This document shows positions 30,620 through 41,476 of a stretch of DNA of 64,000 nt, one piece after another. Numbering within the stretch: position 1 is the stretch's first letter; the number at the start of each line of letters is the position of its first letter. Below the pieces are notes generated by a model. The model made no database searches. It saw nothing but the letters and a program-made list of their open reading frames with translations, and was not told the DNA's origin. This DNA is from Lineus longissimus. Lineage: Eukaryota; Nemertea; Pilidiophora; Heteronemertea; Lineidae. Both the position numbers and the translations under genes were made by a program. The stretch spans positions 6,942,001 through 7,006,000 of the forward strand of contig NC_088316.1 in the NCBI RefSeq assembly GCF_910592395.1, written 5' to 3'.

Positions 30620-31928
30620 GGCTGTTTCATTACATTTGTGTTCATAAGCATGGTAAGCCCTTAGCTGATCTGCCTTGTCGACACCATCCATATATTGGTT
30701 GTATTCGCACACAGTCTCTGGCTTATGGACCATGCGTGCCTCATCAGGAGCCGCCCTACGTGCACAGACTTCTTTCTAAACAACTCTACTGTTATGCAAT
30801 GTGAACAGTAGTCTAACAGTACCATTGTCCTGCCAATAGACACACAACATACCCTCCTTGGTAAAGAAGATAGGGTCTTCTCCTTTCTTCAGTGTGACAC
30901 GAGGATACCGAGCCGTGGCATCATTGCGTCCGCCCCGTGCTGCAGGTGTGATAGCTACAGGATTGCCCACCCTAATAGCCCGAAGAGTGACCCAAGTGCC
31001 TGTCATTCTGCCCTTTAGTTCAAAGAACTGAGTTGGAGAAGAGTACAATTTATCACAAAACAAATGATAACCACGGTCTAAGAAGTCTGGGTTTACCAAC
31101 CTTCTCGCAGTCTCAGATACAGTTCCATTCCCAGCTCCAGTGCAGACATTCCATCTCATCATAAAACCAGTGTGACTATCACAACGGCACCAAAGTATTC
31201 CACCCCACTTAGTGGGCTTATCCGGCATATACTGCTTGATACCTAGTTTGCCCTTGAAGCCAAGCATAGCCTCATCCAGATGTATCTCATGGTGAAACTG
31301 GTAGAGTTTGACATACTGATCTTGAATTATATCTATTATTGGCTGCACTTTGAATGTGGGGGGATATCCTGGTTGTCCCTTTTCCACCCTACCTTCATTG
31401 TTGTTCATGTGCAAGAAGGTCCTCAGCAGCTGATACCGATTGCGAGAGAAGATGGTTCCAAATCCAGGCGTAGATGTAAGCCAGTACTTCTCGAAATAGT
31501 CTGCAAGTTCCGGTTTTTTACACATGTACATGGCTATCTCAAACCCGACAAGACCATGAATTTCCTCTGGATTTGTATCAATCCAATGCTGCAATCTGGA
31601 GTGAGGTTGAAGCTCTAGACTTGGATCATCAAAGTACTGCATAGCGTATATGTTGGTTTGTTCAGCAACATGCGTGTATATCGCAGGTGGAAAAAAGACT
31701 CTAAGAAATCGATCGGCTTTTTTCCCATCATGTCCTTTTTTTATGTCCGTTACCATATTGAGCCTCTTCGGCAAAATCTGGACACCAGGTAAGGTCAGGG
31801 GTGTAGGAAGGAGCAGCATTGACAGCCGGAGTAGCTATCTGTGTCCAATTATTTGGACAGCGTTCCCCCATCCTTGGCAGAACTTCATTTACACCACGTG
31901 CAGCATTGTCCCACCTCGTCCGCGACAT
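30620..31928 (-). pseudogene. piggyBac-like transposase remnant 2 (nearly complete catalytic core)
   Basis: DDE_Tnp_1_7 transposase. The main frame 31819-30776 (347 residues) contains PEEIHGLVGFEIAMYMCKKP, catalytic Asp 1 in EIHLDEAMLGFKG (31253-31282), Asp 2 in HLFCDKLYSSPTQF (31037-31065) and Asp 3 in CVYWQDNGTVRLL (30815-30850). All three aspartates are present. A frame break at about 30776-30785 separates the C-terminal block EYNQYMDGVDKADQLRAY (to about 30620). An upstream frame (31928-31728) carries the N-terminal TPDLTWCPDFAEE. The Cys-rich C-terminus is absent. Likely dead through frameshifts, but younger than remnant 1. Confidence 0.88.
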
Positions 31929-32007
31929 CGTCCTCGTCCTGTTCCTGCTTTCTTATGCACCCAGTTTTTGGAGTATTTCGAAGTTGAAAATGTGAACAAA
32001 ACTGTCC

Positions 32008-32154
32008 ATGACACAGCTTCTTGATGAGCTGGACGTAGTAAACGATTCCGACTCAGATGAGGAGTTTACCGATGATGATTTAGATCCCGACTTCGATGTA
32101 AATAATGACATTGTCAGCGATGATGAGAGTGTATACAGTGACATACATGGTGGG
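32008..32154 (+). CDS. Acidic N-terminal-type ORF (piggyBac-like), opposite strand to the transposase
   Basis: MTQLLDELDVVNDSDSDEEF continues as a run of Asp/Glu/Ser to YSDIHGG, after which the composition changes. Acidic Asp/Ser-rich N-termini are typical of piggyBac transposases, but this one points away from remnant 2. It may be an inverted piece of the same transposon or a separate fragment. No downstream catalytic part exists on this strand: a palindromic element begins at 32241. Confidence 0.4.
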
Positions 32155-32240
32155 TGCGTAAGAAAGCAGGAACGGACCGAAACGGACCAAAACGGGCCGG
32201 ATCGGGCCGGAACGGAGTTAAAATTTGCCGAAACGGAGCT

Positions 32241-32560
32241 TCTAGTGGTTTTAAATGGCATCTATAGGCAAGGTAGGGCCCCTGAATTATAAATTATGTG
32301 CATATAATGAAGATCGGACTTCTTTTCCATCGTGATATTGATGATATTGCCTGATTTGGTCGAGGCCGATTCCATTAGCAGACAGCGCTTATACTGCACA
32401 AGAACTGATGACGTCACTTCAGCTCTGTGTGAAAGTAAATTTAGTCCTCATCAAATATTTAGGGGCTATCATGGAAAAGAAGCATAATCTTCATTATATG
32501 AACATAATTTATAATTCAGGGGCCCTATATTGCCTATAGATGCCATTTAAAACCACCAGA
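32241..32560. mobile_element. Palindromic MITE-like element, 74-bp inverted arms
   Basis: Arms 32241-32314 and 32487-32560 are reverse complements with about four mismatches (TCTAGTGGTTTTAAATGGC at the outer end). The 172-bp loop contains TGACGTCA (32409-32416). No clear target-site duplication is visible, so the transposon class is open. Confidence 0.65.
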
Positions 32561-33300
32561 TGCCCCCCTCCCCCCCTCCCGTGTCTGCCCCACGTGAGTC
32601 CGATTTGAGCTCTGAGCCTCTGCCTCTTGCTTCCTCTCTCACGGAGGATCAACGGCAGTTGCTTAGGAGCCTGACGGACCGCATGGAGGCTTCCAACCTC
32701 CATGACAGGTCCTCGGCTCGCCTGGCCGAGAGGCCGGTGGCTTTTGATTTGAGTCAGTTCGTCGGCTCCTCGTGGGCCCTCATCCTCGCGTGGCTCCTCC
32801 TCCTTTCGTCCCCAAGGGCAGGCAGAAGCTGCGGCTCCCTCTCGCCGCTCCAATAAGCGCCACCGCTCCTCAGGCAGGGGCGGGGGCGGCAGGCAGCCCA
32901 AGCGTCCCTTCGATCGGAGGTCCTGTCTCTTCTCAAGAAGCAGGCAGTGAGGCTGGTGGACAACCATTCATCCCCGGGCTTTTACAGCCACGTCTTCTTG
33001 GTCCCCAAGAAGTCGGGGATGTGGAGACTGGTCATCGACCTGTCCACCTTGAATCGGTTCCTCCGGGTCCCCAGCTTCAAGATGGAGACAACCAGGTCAG
33101 TAGCGGTCGCGGTGCAGCCCAACGATTGGGCTATCTCTCTGGACCTTCAGGACGCGTATTTACACGTCCCGGTCCATCCAGAGTTTCAGCCCTTCCTTCG
33201 TTTTTTCTTCGAAGGAAAGGTTTATCAGTTTCCAGATTGCTCAGCATGTGGTCTAGGTGTTTCTCTGCCTAGACCACTCGTCGATTTTCTCTCCTGATGG
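32561..33300 (+). pseudogene. DIRS-like element fragment: gag-like tail and RT N-terminal half
   Basis: A GC-rich segment unlike its surroundings. A Pro/Ser-rich gag-type frame (32560-32856) precedes the RT frame at 32947-33297. The RT frame has SPGFYSHVFLVPKKSGMWR, VIDLSTLNRFL, FKMETTRS and ISLDLQDAYLHVPVHPEF, ending at KVYQF. The RT is cut before the YIDD active site, and a 10-bp stem GTGGTCTAGG/CCTAGACCAC (33248-33277) sits at the break. Several frame changes occur. The plus orientation and the 33762-33849 hairpin suggest that this is the 3' part of an internally deleted DIRS copy. Confidence 0.7.
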
Positions 33301-33896
33301 CTGTCTTGTCCTCCCTCCTTTTTAAGCGGGGAGGGGGGGGTTGTTCTATAGACTGTCGCCGGGTCTTCGGGCCTGCGCGTTCGCCCCGTCCAGCTGTCCT
33401 AGGGTTCAGCCGCCTAGGACTTTTGAGAGTTAATCAGTGAGGCCGCTCCAGGTTATTCTGGGGCGTGCTCTCCTTCTTGTAAAAAAAAAAAAAAAATTTT
33501 TCCACAATTGTGTCTCTTGACGATATGTGCTGAGCTTATACCGTGTTGAGGTGGTTTTGTCCCCATCTAGGAGGGGATGGGTTTTCCCAGTTATGCTTCC
33601 CTTTGTTGTCAAAGGGCCCGGGTCTCCCCCAAGCATTCTTTCTCTGGGTCCCCTGGTCTCACCCGTTGGGTTCTGCTGCGCAGCTGGGAGACAGTTCACT
33701 TCACTACATGGTAAGTCACCGTTTACCCTCCTTCCTTTGGTTGTTGGTATTCGATGCAAAAGTCTGACCTGGGTAGAGTATGAACGACATAAAATTTCCA
33801 TTTCCTGGGGAAATGTCATTTTATTAGTTGATACCTACCCAGGTCAGACTACCCGCCCTGCCTGTCCCCACAGCAACGGGACTTACTCGGGGCTTT
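33301..33896. repeat. Likely 3' terminal region of the DIRS-like copy with a 15-bp hairpin
   Basis: GTCTGACCTGGGTAG (33762-33776) and CTACCCAGGTCAGAC (33835-33849) are perfect inverted repeats. An A/T-rich loop between them contains further self-complementarity (ATTTCC/GGAAAT). Such terminal structures occur in DIRS elements. Frames here are not convincing as coding. Confidence 0.5.
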
Positions 33897-34905
33897 ATGC
33901 TGTGCTTGTGTACGAGAGAAGACTATTATGTCATCGTGGATTGCTATCACCAAGTCGTCTCTGTTGGGAATCTCGGCTAGTATCTCATTCAGACGTTGTT
34001 GCCATCAGGAGGTGGCGATATGTGTACATTGGCGATCCTGGGTAAGGACATATTCCTGTATATGGTTGCGATGTCTTAGATAGTGGTAGACTATGAAACG
34101 CACTTTTCAAATCAATTACACTTAGAACTCTACTTTGAGATTTTCCTAATTTCGCTAACACATTCTGCAAAGACAAATAATTTTGCTGCGCTGTAACGAC
34201 TCTTGTGTTCAATTGTCTAAAATCTGACACAAAACGGAGCTCAGAAGAATTCTTTTTCTTCAACAATAGACACGGAGAGCTATAAGCAGAACATCCTCTC
34301 TGCAAAATTCCGAGTTTTTCCAATTTTCCTAACTCCTTGTCAATCATGGGCTTATGTTCCTCTGCAACTGGATATGGTGGTTTGTAAAACGGAGTGGTGT
34401 CTTTCAGTTGGATGTCGATCTCTACATTCGGACAGTGACCTATTTCACCGTACAAACTGAATGCTTCTCGATGTCTGAAAAGCATGTCCCTCACTTCTTC
34501 TTTTCCGTCTTGATCTAAAAGGCAGGTCTCAGCATCTAGGTCTATGGTGTCTCGCAGGATCTGGGCTTCAGTCATCTTCGATACTGGATTGGATGCCTCG
34601 AGGTGTGGGTACCTCGCTAGGTTTTTCGCCTGTATATCTGGTTCACACTTTCCGAGGTGTGCCTGTAAACATTCCTCTGGTACTGGTTGAGAAGCATGTA
34701 CCTGAAAATCATCAATATCAGAAAAAACAAGAGGTTTATTTGAATGTATATGTAATGACTTGCGGCTAGAATTGGAGACTTTGATACTGCAATTGCCTTT
34801 CCTGAGATGTACTAACCTGTAAGAAGGGCAACACTTGCAGAGGTTGGCTCGGAGCAGAATTTCAGAGTTTTTCATAAACTTTGGCACTTTCCCTCTAATT
34901 GACAC
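33897..34905 (-). pseudogene. Ty3/gypsy-like reverse transcriptase, decayed fragment
   Basis: N-terminal pol region with NVEIDIQLKDTTPFYKPPYP and a palm start with LRFVSDFRQLNTR and VLSVIDLKSAFHSLPL, then YTGICPYPG and YRHLLM. A stop and frameshift follow at about 33985-34015, and a second frame continues QRLNEILAEIP and VIAIHDDIIVFS, where IHDD stands in place of YxDD. Sequence then passes into the DIRS terminal region at about 33890. RNase H and integrase are missing. Pol continues in frame from the protease frame on the right, with two stops between. Confidence 0.75.
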
Positions 34906-35127
34906 TAGTTTGGATTGTCCTGGTTTGATGACATGATTCTGCGTAGGCGTGAACTAAACTCTCTTTGGTCTAGCAGTGAATTTATGAGTAACAAAATCTA
35001 AAGATCCCTTGAAATCTGAAAGCGTGGATGTACCAACCAAAACATCTGGTCCTATTAGATAGTCAGCAACAAGCGCATAAATTCGAAAATCATTACCCTG
35101 AATCTTAACGTTGAAGGATATCGCCTT

Positions 35128-35334
35128 TCACGCAATTATAAATTCACCATTTCCAATCTTAAATCTTACAGTGTTGACATCAAACTGTTGGAGCTGTGAC
35201 AGATATTTTGATTCTCTCACTATAGTTGATGATACAAGGGTGGACGTCGCTCCAGAATCAAATAAAAGAACTAATCCTTGTTGGTTAGGGAGATACCCCT
35301 TAACATAGTTTCGTGAATTTAACTGCAATTCCAC
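35128..35334 (-). pseudogene. Retroviral-type aspartic protease of the decayed gypsy element
   Basis: VLLFDSGATSTLVSSTIV contains the D-S-G-A-T active site, followed by a flap-like region (FKIGNGEF). In-frame TGA at 35128, then the frame continues (KAISFNVKIQG, ADYLIGPDVLVGTS) towards the RT, with another stop near 34950. The same frame as the RT fragment indicates one pol ORF originally. Confidence 0.75.
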
Positions 35335-35420
35335 TGTTTCTCCTCCTAAAAATTCAGACTTGTTATTAATGCTTGGAACAGACTCGGATGATCCATTTGG
35401 CCCTTCTGAACCATCCGACT

Positions 35421-36428
35421 TTAAAAATTTTGGTTATTTTGAGGCTGCTGACAGTCCCTTTGGCTTTGGCTTTGGTCCTGGTAACTGCTGTAGCCTGATG
35501 GCTGATAGGCATATCCTGATTGCTGTTGGGGGAAACTTGGTGGTTGCATCCCTGGTGGTGGTGGTACTCCTTGTTGCGACTGTACTAGCCGGAGGTACTG
35601 GAAACATTTACGCCACACATGTCCAGTTTTGGAGCAAAAATCACAGTGGATGGGCGGTCGATCACGTCTGTTTCCACTCATGTCTCAGCTTGGTGTCCGT
35701 GATCTTGGCCTGAATGGGCTCGGCGAACGCTTGCGGTAGTGACGGTTGTCATTGCGATGCCTGGGTCTCCTTGGGTTTGGGCTTGGGTCTCTTTTTTCAG
35801 ACGGCGGATCACCTTTTGTGAAATGAAGCTGTTGTAACTCTTGCTGCAGCGTTTTGAGTTCGTCTCTGATTGAGCTGAGGTCACACTCATGAGCTGTAAC
35901 ATGGACCTGATCTGGAAAAGTTACTGTCTTCGTGGTCGGTAAGAGGTCCAGGTATTTCTGGGCTAGGGTGGCTAGGTCATCAGCATCTGCATCGGGTGGA
36001 GCGGCCATGACCACAGCACGTTGACACTCTGCCGGTAAGGTTTGTAGGAACTTGTTGCGGATCGTATGTTGATCATAGTTAATCCTTTGGGCAGCTACCC
36101 TGATTCGACTAAGATACTGTTCAGCAGCTTCACCACTCTTGTAGGTTATCTCCTCGAAAAGACGGACATGAGCAAAATCAGAATGGGTTGGACCAAATCG
36201 GCTAAGAAATACGTCCTTTATCTCATCTTAATCCATGAATACCTTCCCTTGGATCAATAGTCTCGCTTCTGAGGATAGCGAAAGTCGAAAGCGGCATACA
36301 ACATCGGCCATGTGCTCCCCATCTGGGTCTGCGAGTGCATGTACTTGCAAGTAATCAGTGAACAACAACCAATGAGCATATGCTGTCTCATGACTCTGAG
36401 TTTCACCACTAAACTTAGGAGATGGCAA
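35421..36428 (-). pseudogene. Gag of the decayed gypsy element
   Basis: The capsid-like part begins PSPKFSGETQSHETAYAHWL (36428) and continues past an in-frame stop at 36228 through FLSRFGPTHSDFAHVRLFEE and KFLQTLPAECQRAV. A coiled segment LKTLQQELQQLH, an Arg/Ser/Pro-rich basic stretch and, after another stop at 35685, one zinc knuckle CDFCSKTGHVWRKC (CX2CX4HX4C) and a Gln/Pro tail follow. All pieces share one frame. The order gag-protease-RT fits Ty3/gypsy. No LTR is recognised for this copy. Confidence 0.75.
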
Positions 36429-36806
36429 GAAATCTGTTGGTCATAGTGCTGCCATATTTTCAATCTCAAGTCAACGCGCAATCTCAAGTCAACGCGCAAT
36501 CAAAATTACTAATGTATGCGAACAGTAGGTGACAACACCAATATCAAATCCACTAAAAAGATGATTTATATGGCTGGAATAAAATGGCATCAGTTACATG
36601 TACGCCGGGTCAGCATCAAAATGGGAGATGACTAGCTGAAAGTGAAAAGTTAATCTCCTCGACCTCGTGTGATTCAGGCTGGCTGAAAAACAATAGTATT
36701 CATGAAGATACCGAATGAAAATAACCTAATACAAATAATGGACATGTATATTGAAATGTGACACACGTTGACAAATTATTTGACAAAAGAACAAAATGTA
36801 TGTATA
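36429..36806. other. Spacer between gypsy fragment and Helitron C
   Basis: Contains a short tandem of AATCTCAAGTCAACGCGC at about 36463-36500. No gene recognised. Confidence 0.5.
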
Positions 36807-36834
36807 CTAGCATTTTACCCGTCCTACGGACGGG
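36807..36834 (-). other. Helitron C 3' terminus: hairpin plus CTAG-T
   Basis: On the minus strand: CCCGTCC-GTA-GGACGGG (36818-36834), a 7-nt A/T-rich spacer, then CTAG (36807-36810) followed by T. Confidence 0.88.
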
Positions 36835-36955
36835 AGAGTTATGTGGCAACAGTAAATAAGGGGCCTTTTGTTGGGGGAGGAAGTTAGTGTGGTTTCCGGG
36901 TTACAGTGTATTGGACAGGAACCCAGTCTAGGAAAAAGTATCCTGTTTACCATGT

Positions 36956-39271
36956 TTACAGAATTTCTTTGAAGACAACATTATTCGTAACATAGTTGTT
37001 GTTGTGTAGTCCTTGAGTTGGTGTTTGACAAATCTGGAGGTGGATATTTCGGAAGGAGGTGGCTCTGGAGAATGCAACATATAGTTGTCCGTGAGAAAAT
37101 ACTGGGGTTCGTAGATATATTCCAAGAGTAGTGAAAGTTTGTCCCTGCGCTTTGTTAATAGTCATTGAGTAAGCCAGGCGTAGTGGGAATTGCACACGTT
37201 GTAGGGTGAAGGGGAGTGAAACATCCGATGGAGCCAGTTTAATGCGTGGTATGAGAACGCGATTGGATTGATTTGTGCCTGTGAGTATTTCTGCGTCTAT
37301 AACATGGTCGTATAGTCTTTTTACAATCAATCGGGTGCCATTGCATAGGCCCTTGGCAATGTCCAGATTCCGGAGGAGCATGACGATTGCTCCTGTCTTG
37401 AGGCTTAACTTGTGGGGGGGCATTCCAGATGGTGTAATGCTGTTAAGAAATTCTGTAGGGTAGTTGGATGATTCTTCTTCTGAGTCAAAAATGGCCTTAT
37501 CTGAACTGTAATAATCCTTTTCTGGTCCTGGTAACTTTTGTAAGACTTTATCATTCAGTTGCAAGGAACTATCATTGGTGGGGGTGAGGATGACGTGATT
37601 CTGGAGGTGACTGCTGTTCGTTACTGTTGGGAAGACTGCATCAACAATGTCTTGAACTAAATTCCACTCAGGAGGGATTGGTATAGAGTCATGGGTTGGG
37701 GACTGTGGTGGTGGTTGGAGGTCACCGTTGCCAACTTGTAGTAACCACTTCGCAAAATGCTGTTCGTCCGATTGTGCTCTCATGTTGGTTTTCAGATGGA
37801 AAGTTTGGAATTTTGACCACAGGGGTGAGCTTTTCAAACAGTTTTCGATAATCTTGGTTCGTGATCCTCGTGGAACAACGGGCAAAACTTGGCGGAAATC
37901 TCCTCCGAGAATGAAGATCTTGCCTCCGAATGGCAAGGCTATCTGGGTGATATCCCGTAGCATTGTGTCTATGGCAGATAAGGCATGAACAGGCACCATG
38001 GAGGCTTCATCAATGAGAAACATGTCGACTGATCGTAGGTAAGTGGCCTGTTTTGAAGTTGAAGACACTTGGCAAACAGAGGTTTCAAGAATTGGCACAG
38101 GGAGTTTGAAAATATTATGAACGGTCCGTCCGCCTGTCAATAGGGTTGAAGCAATGCCTGTCCAAGCACTTGATGCTGTTTTGAGGCCTTGCGTTTTAGC
38201 ATAAGCAATGAGGGTGTTGTACACACTGGTTTTTCCAGTGCCACCAGGACCGTCCAGAAAGTAGGCATGTTGTGAGGGTGGTTTTTTTTCTGTAATAGCC
38301 TGAATGGAACTTTTCACTGTATTGAAGAACTTTCTCTGGTCTTCATTCAGAGTGTAAATCAACATCTCAGCCGTGGTAGCATCAGCGCTGTCTGGGAGAA
38401 TTGTTGCTGTAAGCAAGGCGTTGTCGATTTCAGGAAGGTTTAGGTCTTTATTTGAAAGGCCATTATCCTGGAGAATTGCGTTTATCTCGTGCAGAGCTAT
38501 ATGTTCTGCTATGTCGGAAGGATTTCCTTGGTGAGTCAGGTCCTCTATCATGGCATGTTTGTGTTGTACCCAAAGGTCACTTGGATCAGATGGCTGACAA
38601 TACACGCAGATAATTGCAAAGAGTCGTCGAAGCTGGGCTGGCATTTGAACTGTAGCTGCTTCTTGAAGGGCTCTGTGCCATTCATGGTCATCTGTGAGGA
38701 GGTTTTTGAGTATGCAGGCTTCTTGAAAGGTGTTCTGGCATTGGGTGTTTACAGTCTTCAAGTCATCAAAACTTGTCGGTCCTGGGGTGTGGAGCAGGAG
38801 CAAACGAAGGCAGTACTTCTCCATGTCCTTGGGGTTGACCTGGTACATACGTGTGATAACTGCTTCACCTCGTTGTTTTCGTGGAGTCCATTTTTTGTAG
38901 GAAGTGTTCCAAATGAAATGAGATGGGAATTGATCGTAGGTGTATGTTGTACCATGATGAGCATTGTAGTCAAAGAAGGCTGTCAGCATTGTTTCATCGT
39001 TTGCGGCTTTTTCAACTGCAGACTGATGTTGTCCTTTTTCGAAATACACCGACTGCATGTTTGGTAGGTGAACCGGGAGTCTCTTAATGGAGTGTGAATT
39101 AGCATGGAGGGGATATTCTGATAAGCGCCATATGCCTTCTGGAGCACTGAGGTAGCGAGCATCAAGGAAGGTAGTGATTTCATCGTGATCAATTGTGTTT
39201 GAGGAAACTTGGAGGTTAGCACAATCATGTCCTTTGTATATGTATTTAAAGAGGTACTTGACGCGTGTCAA
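36956..39271 (-). pseudogene. Helitron C RepHel, end of Rep and complete helicase
   Basis: Starts in RVKYLFKYIYKGHD, the Rep two-tyrosine motif, then linker and PIF1-type helicase: Walker A DGPGGTGKTS (about 38228-38256), Walker B MFLIDEASM, FILGGDFRQVLPV, YSMTINKAQGQ and VFSHGQLYVAFSRAT. It ends VVFKEIL at 36956, 146 bp from the element end. This 771-codon frame has no internal stop. It is joined to the upstream half out of frame through a deletion at about 39262-39271, so it cannot be made as part of a full RepHel. An internal start is possible but would yield a helicase alone. Confidence 0.9.
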
Positions 39272-41027
39272 TATCTGCAGGAGTCCGAAGTTTGCTTTGT
39301 TGGTCTAAGAAGATTAGGAGGTGACAGTGTGGTAGACCACGTTTTTGGAATTCTATGACGTAGACATGACCTATGGTGACTCCAAGAACATGTCTTTTTG
39401 TGATATCGCGGAGGAGCTCTTGAAGATGAAGGTTGAATACCCTTGCGATGATGTGTGGTCTGTCTTGTGGTGTTTGGTGAGGTAGAAGGTTGTTGGTTAC
39501 ATCACTGCAGGATGGATTACAGGTAAAAGTAAGGAAAATGTCTGGTCTGCCAAATTTTGATACCATGGCCATGGCATCTTGGTAGTTCTGCTGCATGTTG
39601 CGTGGCGAGCCTTGAAATGATGATGGTAGTATCACTATAGTTCCAGGTTGTTTTCCTTGCTCCTCTGCTTGCGTGTGTATGTAGTCCATTAGTCCCTGGT
39701 ATTTTTCCACCCTGAGTTTGGTTTTGTTGTCGCGGATCCACCTCAAGCGATGCGCTTCTACGCGGACATAGGCATCTACAATATATTGTTGAAACAGTTT
39801 GCCACCATAGAAGAGGGGACTGAAGGATTCTCGAATTGACAAACGGTAAGGATAGAACTGGAGCGGGGTGACTTTGTTCATGGTTTTAGTGCGATGTTCT
39901 GGTTGATGAAGTTGGCCTTCATACCAACCCATTTCTCCATAGGGGAAAAATATAGGGTAAACCATCGGATCCGCATGAGAGGACATGTAGGAGATATTTT
40001 TGGGTGCATGGCCTTTTGGATATATCATGATATCTCTTTCTTCAGGTGGACCTCCATCAGGACCAATGAACACAGCAGCCACTTCATCATGTTTTGGTTC
40101 GTTGTATCTTCGTTTGTCAGTGCCACGTTTGATGACCATGCGGACTTCTGCGGGTTGCGTTGAATTTACTTCTGCCAGTGTTTGTTGTTCTTCTTCTACT
40201 TCTTTCATGTACTTGTAGGCAGCTGCATAGGGGTTGACTCTGTTGAGGATGACAGTAAGCATGTGCATGATGTCACGACGGCATGGTTGATTTTCAACGC
40301 GGTTCATTCTTGCTTCTACTGCCTGATCCCCTTCAAGAATGTACAGTTGACTGTAACTTGGACTTTCATCCTGTTGTGGATGGAGGCAACCTGCTTGGTG
40401 GTAAATTTGGCCATGAATCCTGAATGAGTACAGGCCCGGTAGGATGCTTGTGTTTGCACCAAAGGACGCAAATGCTGTTGCACTGTTGTAGTTACGTATG
40501 AACTTTTGGAAGTGTCGACTGTTGTCATCATTGTGCGTGAGGAGTTTGAGCATATCTGGTGGATAGTCATGCAGTTGGGGTAAGATGACTTTACCGTTGT
40601 GGCAGCAATTGAGAGGTTCGTTGGGGAATCGGTAAGCTTGATAAAATTTGCACTTGATATTAAGACCAGCAGTAAATCGTTGTACTTGTGCGGAGAAATT
40701 GCGTGCCGTGAATCGTGTGATTGAGCCTACAGTAGCATGTTGACTGAGGAGAGATTGTCTTTGGTTGGTCATCGCAGCGATACGTGTGCTGCGCCGTGGA
40801 GCTGTTAGTGTTGGATGGACTTCATCATTGTGGTTGCTCTGATGCTGTATTGATCGGTCTTGGAGAGTTGCACCAGATGAGGGATTTTGTGGTGGGGTGG
40901 CATCAGATAGATAGCTCTGGTTGTTTTCCTCAGTGTGTTGTTGCTGCTGCACATGTCTGGCTGCATTTTGATGGCGGGAAATTGATCGCCGTTTTTTGCT
41001 GCCATCTAGGGTGGTTTGGCGTGGCAT
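39246..41027 (-). pseudogene. Helitron C RepHel, N-terminus and Rep catalytic half
   Basis: 593 codons from the ATG at 41027, just after the acceptor CTTTTTCAG (CAG at 41036-41038). Basic Gln-rich N-terminus, CKFYQAY...CCHNGK zinc pair, Helitron_like_N (FPYGEMGWYEG), FLTFTCNPSC, and HUH motif GLPHCHLLIFL (about residue 567). After PADID the sequence jumps to the TRVKYLFKYIYK segment read in another frame. In element B about 120 residues, including the conserved HGPCG...CM...C region and NRWVVP, lie between these points. The deletion removes them and shifts the frame, so the nuclease is expected to be inactive. Confidence 0.9.
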
Positions 41028-41130
41028 GTTTAAAACTGAAAAAGCGGAGATAGGATATAATTGAAAAAGATTTTATTGCCAAAAATAGAGTACATACCAG
41101 GGTAAGTAGACTTAACAGTGTTTTTTTTTT

Positions 41131-41241
41131 ATTGTGGGTACTATCAGCAGTATAAGTCCTTTTTTTGATTGTGGGTACTATCAGCAGTATAAGTCCTTCT
41201 TTTGATTGTGGGAATATCAGCAGTATTGAAATATCACAGGA
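41131..41241. repeat. Three-unit tandem repeat (37 bp) between ORF1 and RepHel of Helitron C
   Basis: Units starting at 41131, 41168 and 41205 share ATTGTGGGTACTATCAGCAG. The third has a small deletion. Confidence 0.9.
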
Positions 41242-41476
41242 TACTTAGTATTGAGTGTGGCAGATCTTTTGGTTTTGGCTACTTAGTGTATCAGCGGAAT
41301 TGAATTAGGAGAGGAATGTCCAGGTATGAGGGTACGTGATTCTAGAGCGTATAAATGTCATGGGTGATGTTCGTTTTTAAACACCTGGGTAAGTATGACT
41401 GGTGGCAGTGATAGAAGATAATTGAGGCGGAGTCAATTTAGTTAGGACAGTGGTTGAATCATGTTTGTTGACTGCA

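Noticed and set aside
33527-34045. Plus-strand 172-codon frame
   Set aside because: Crosses the DIRS terminal hairpin and the antisense of a gypsy RT; no domain signal.
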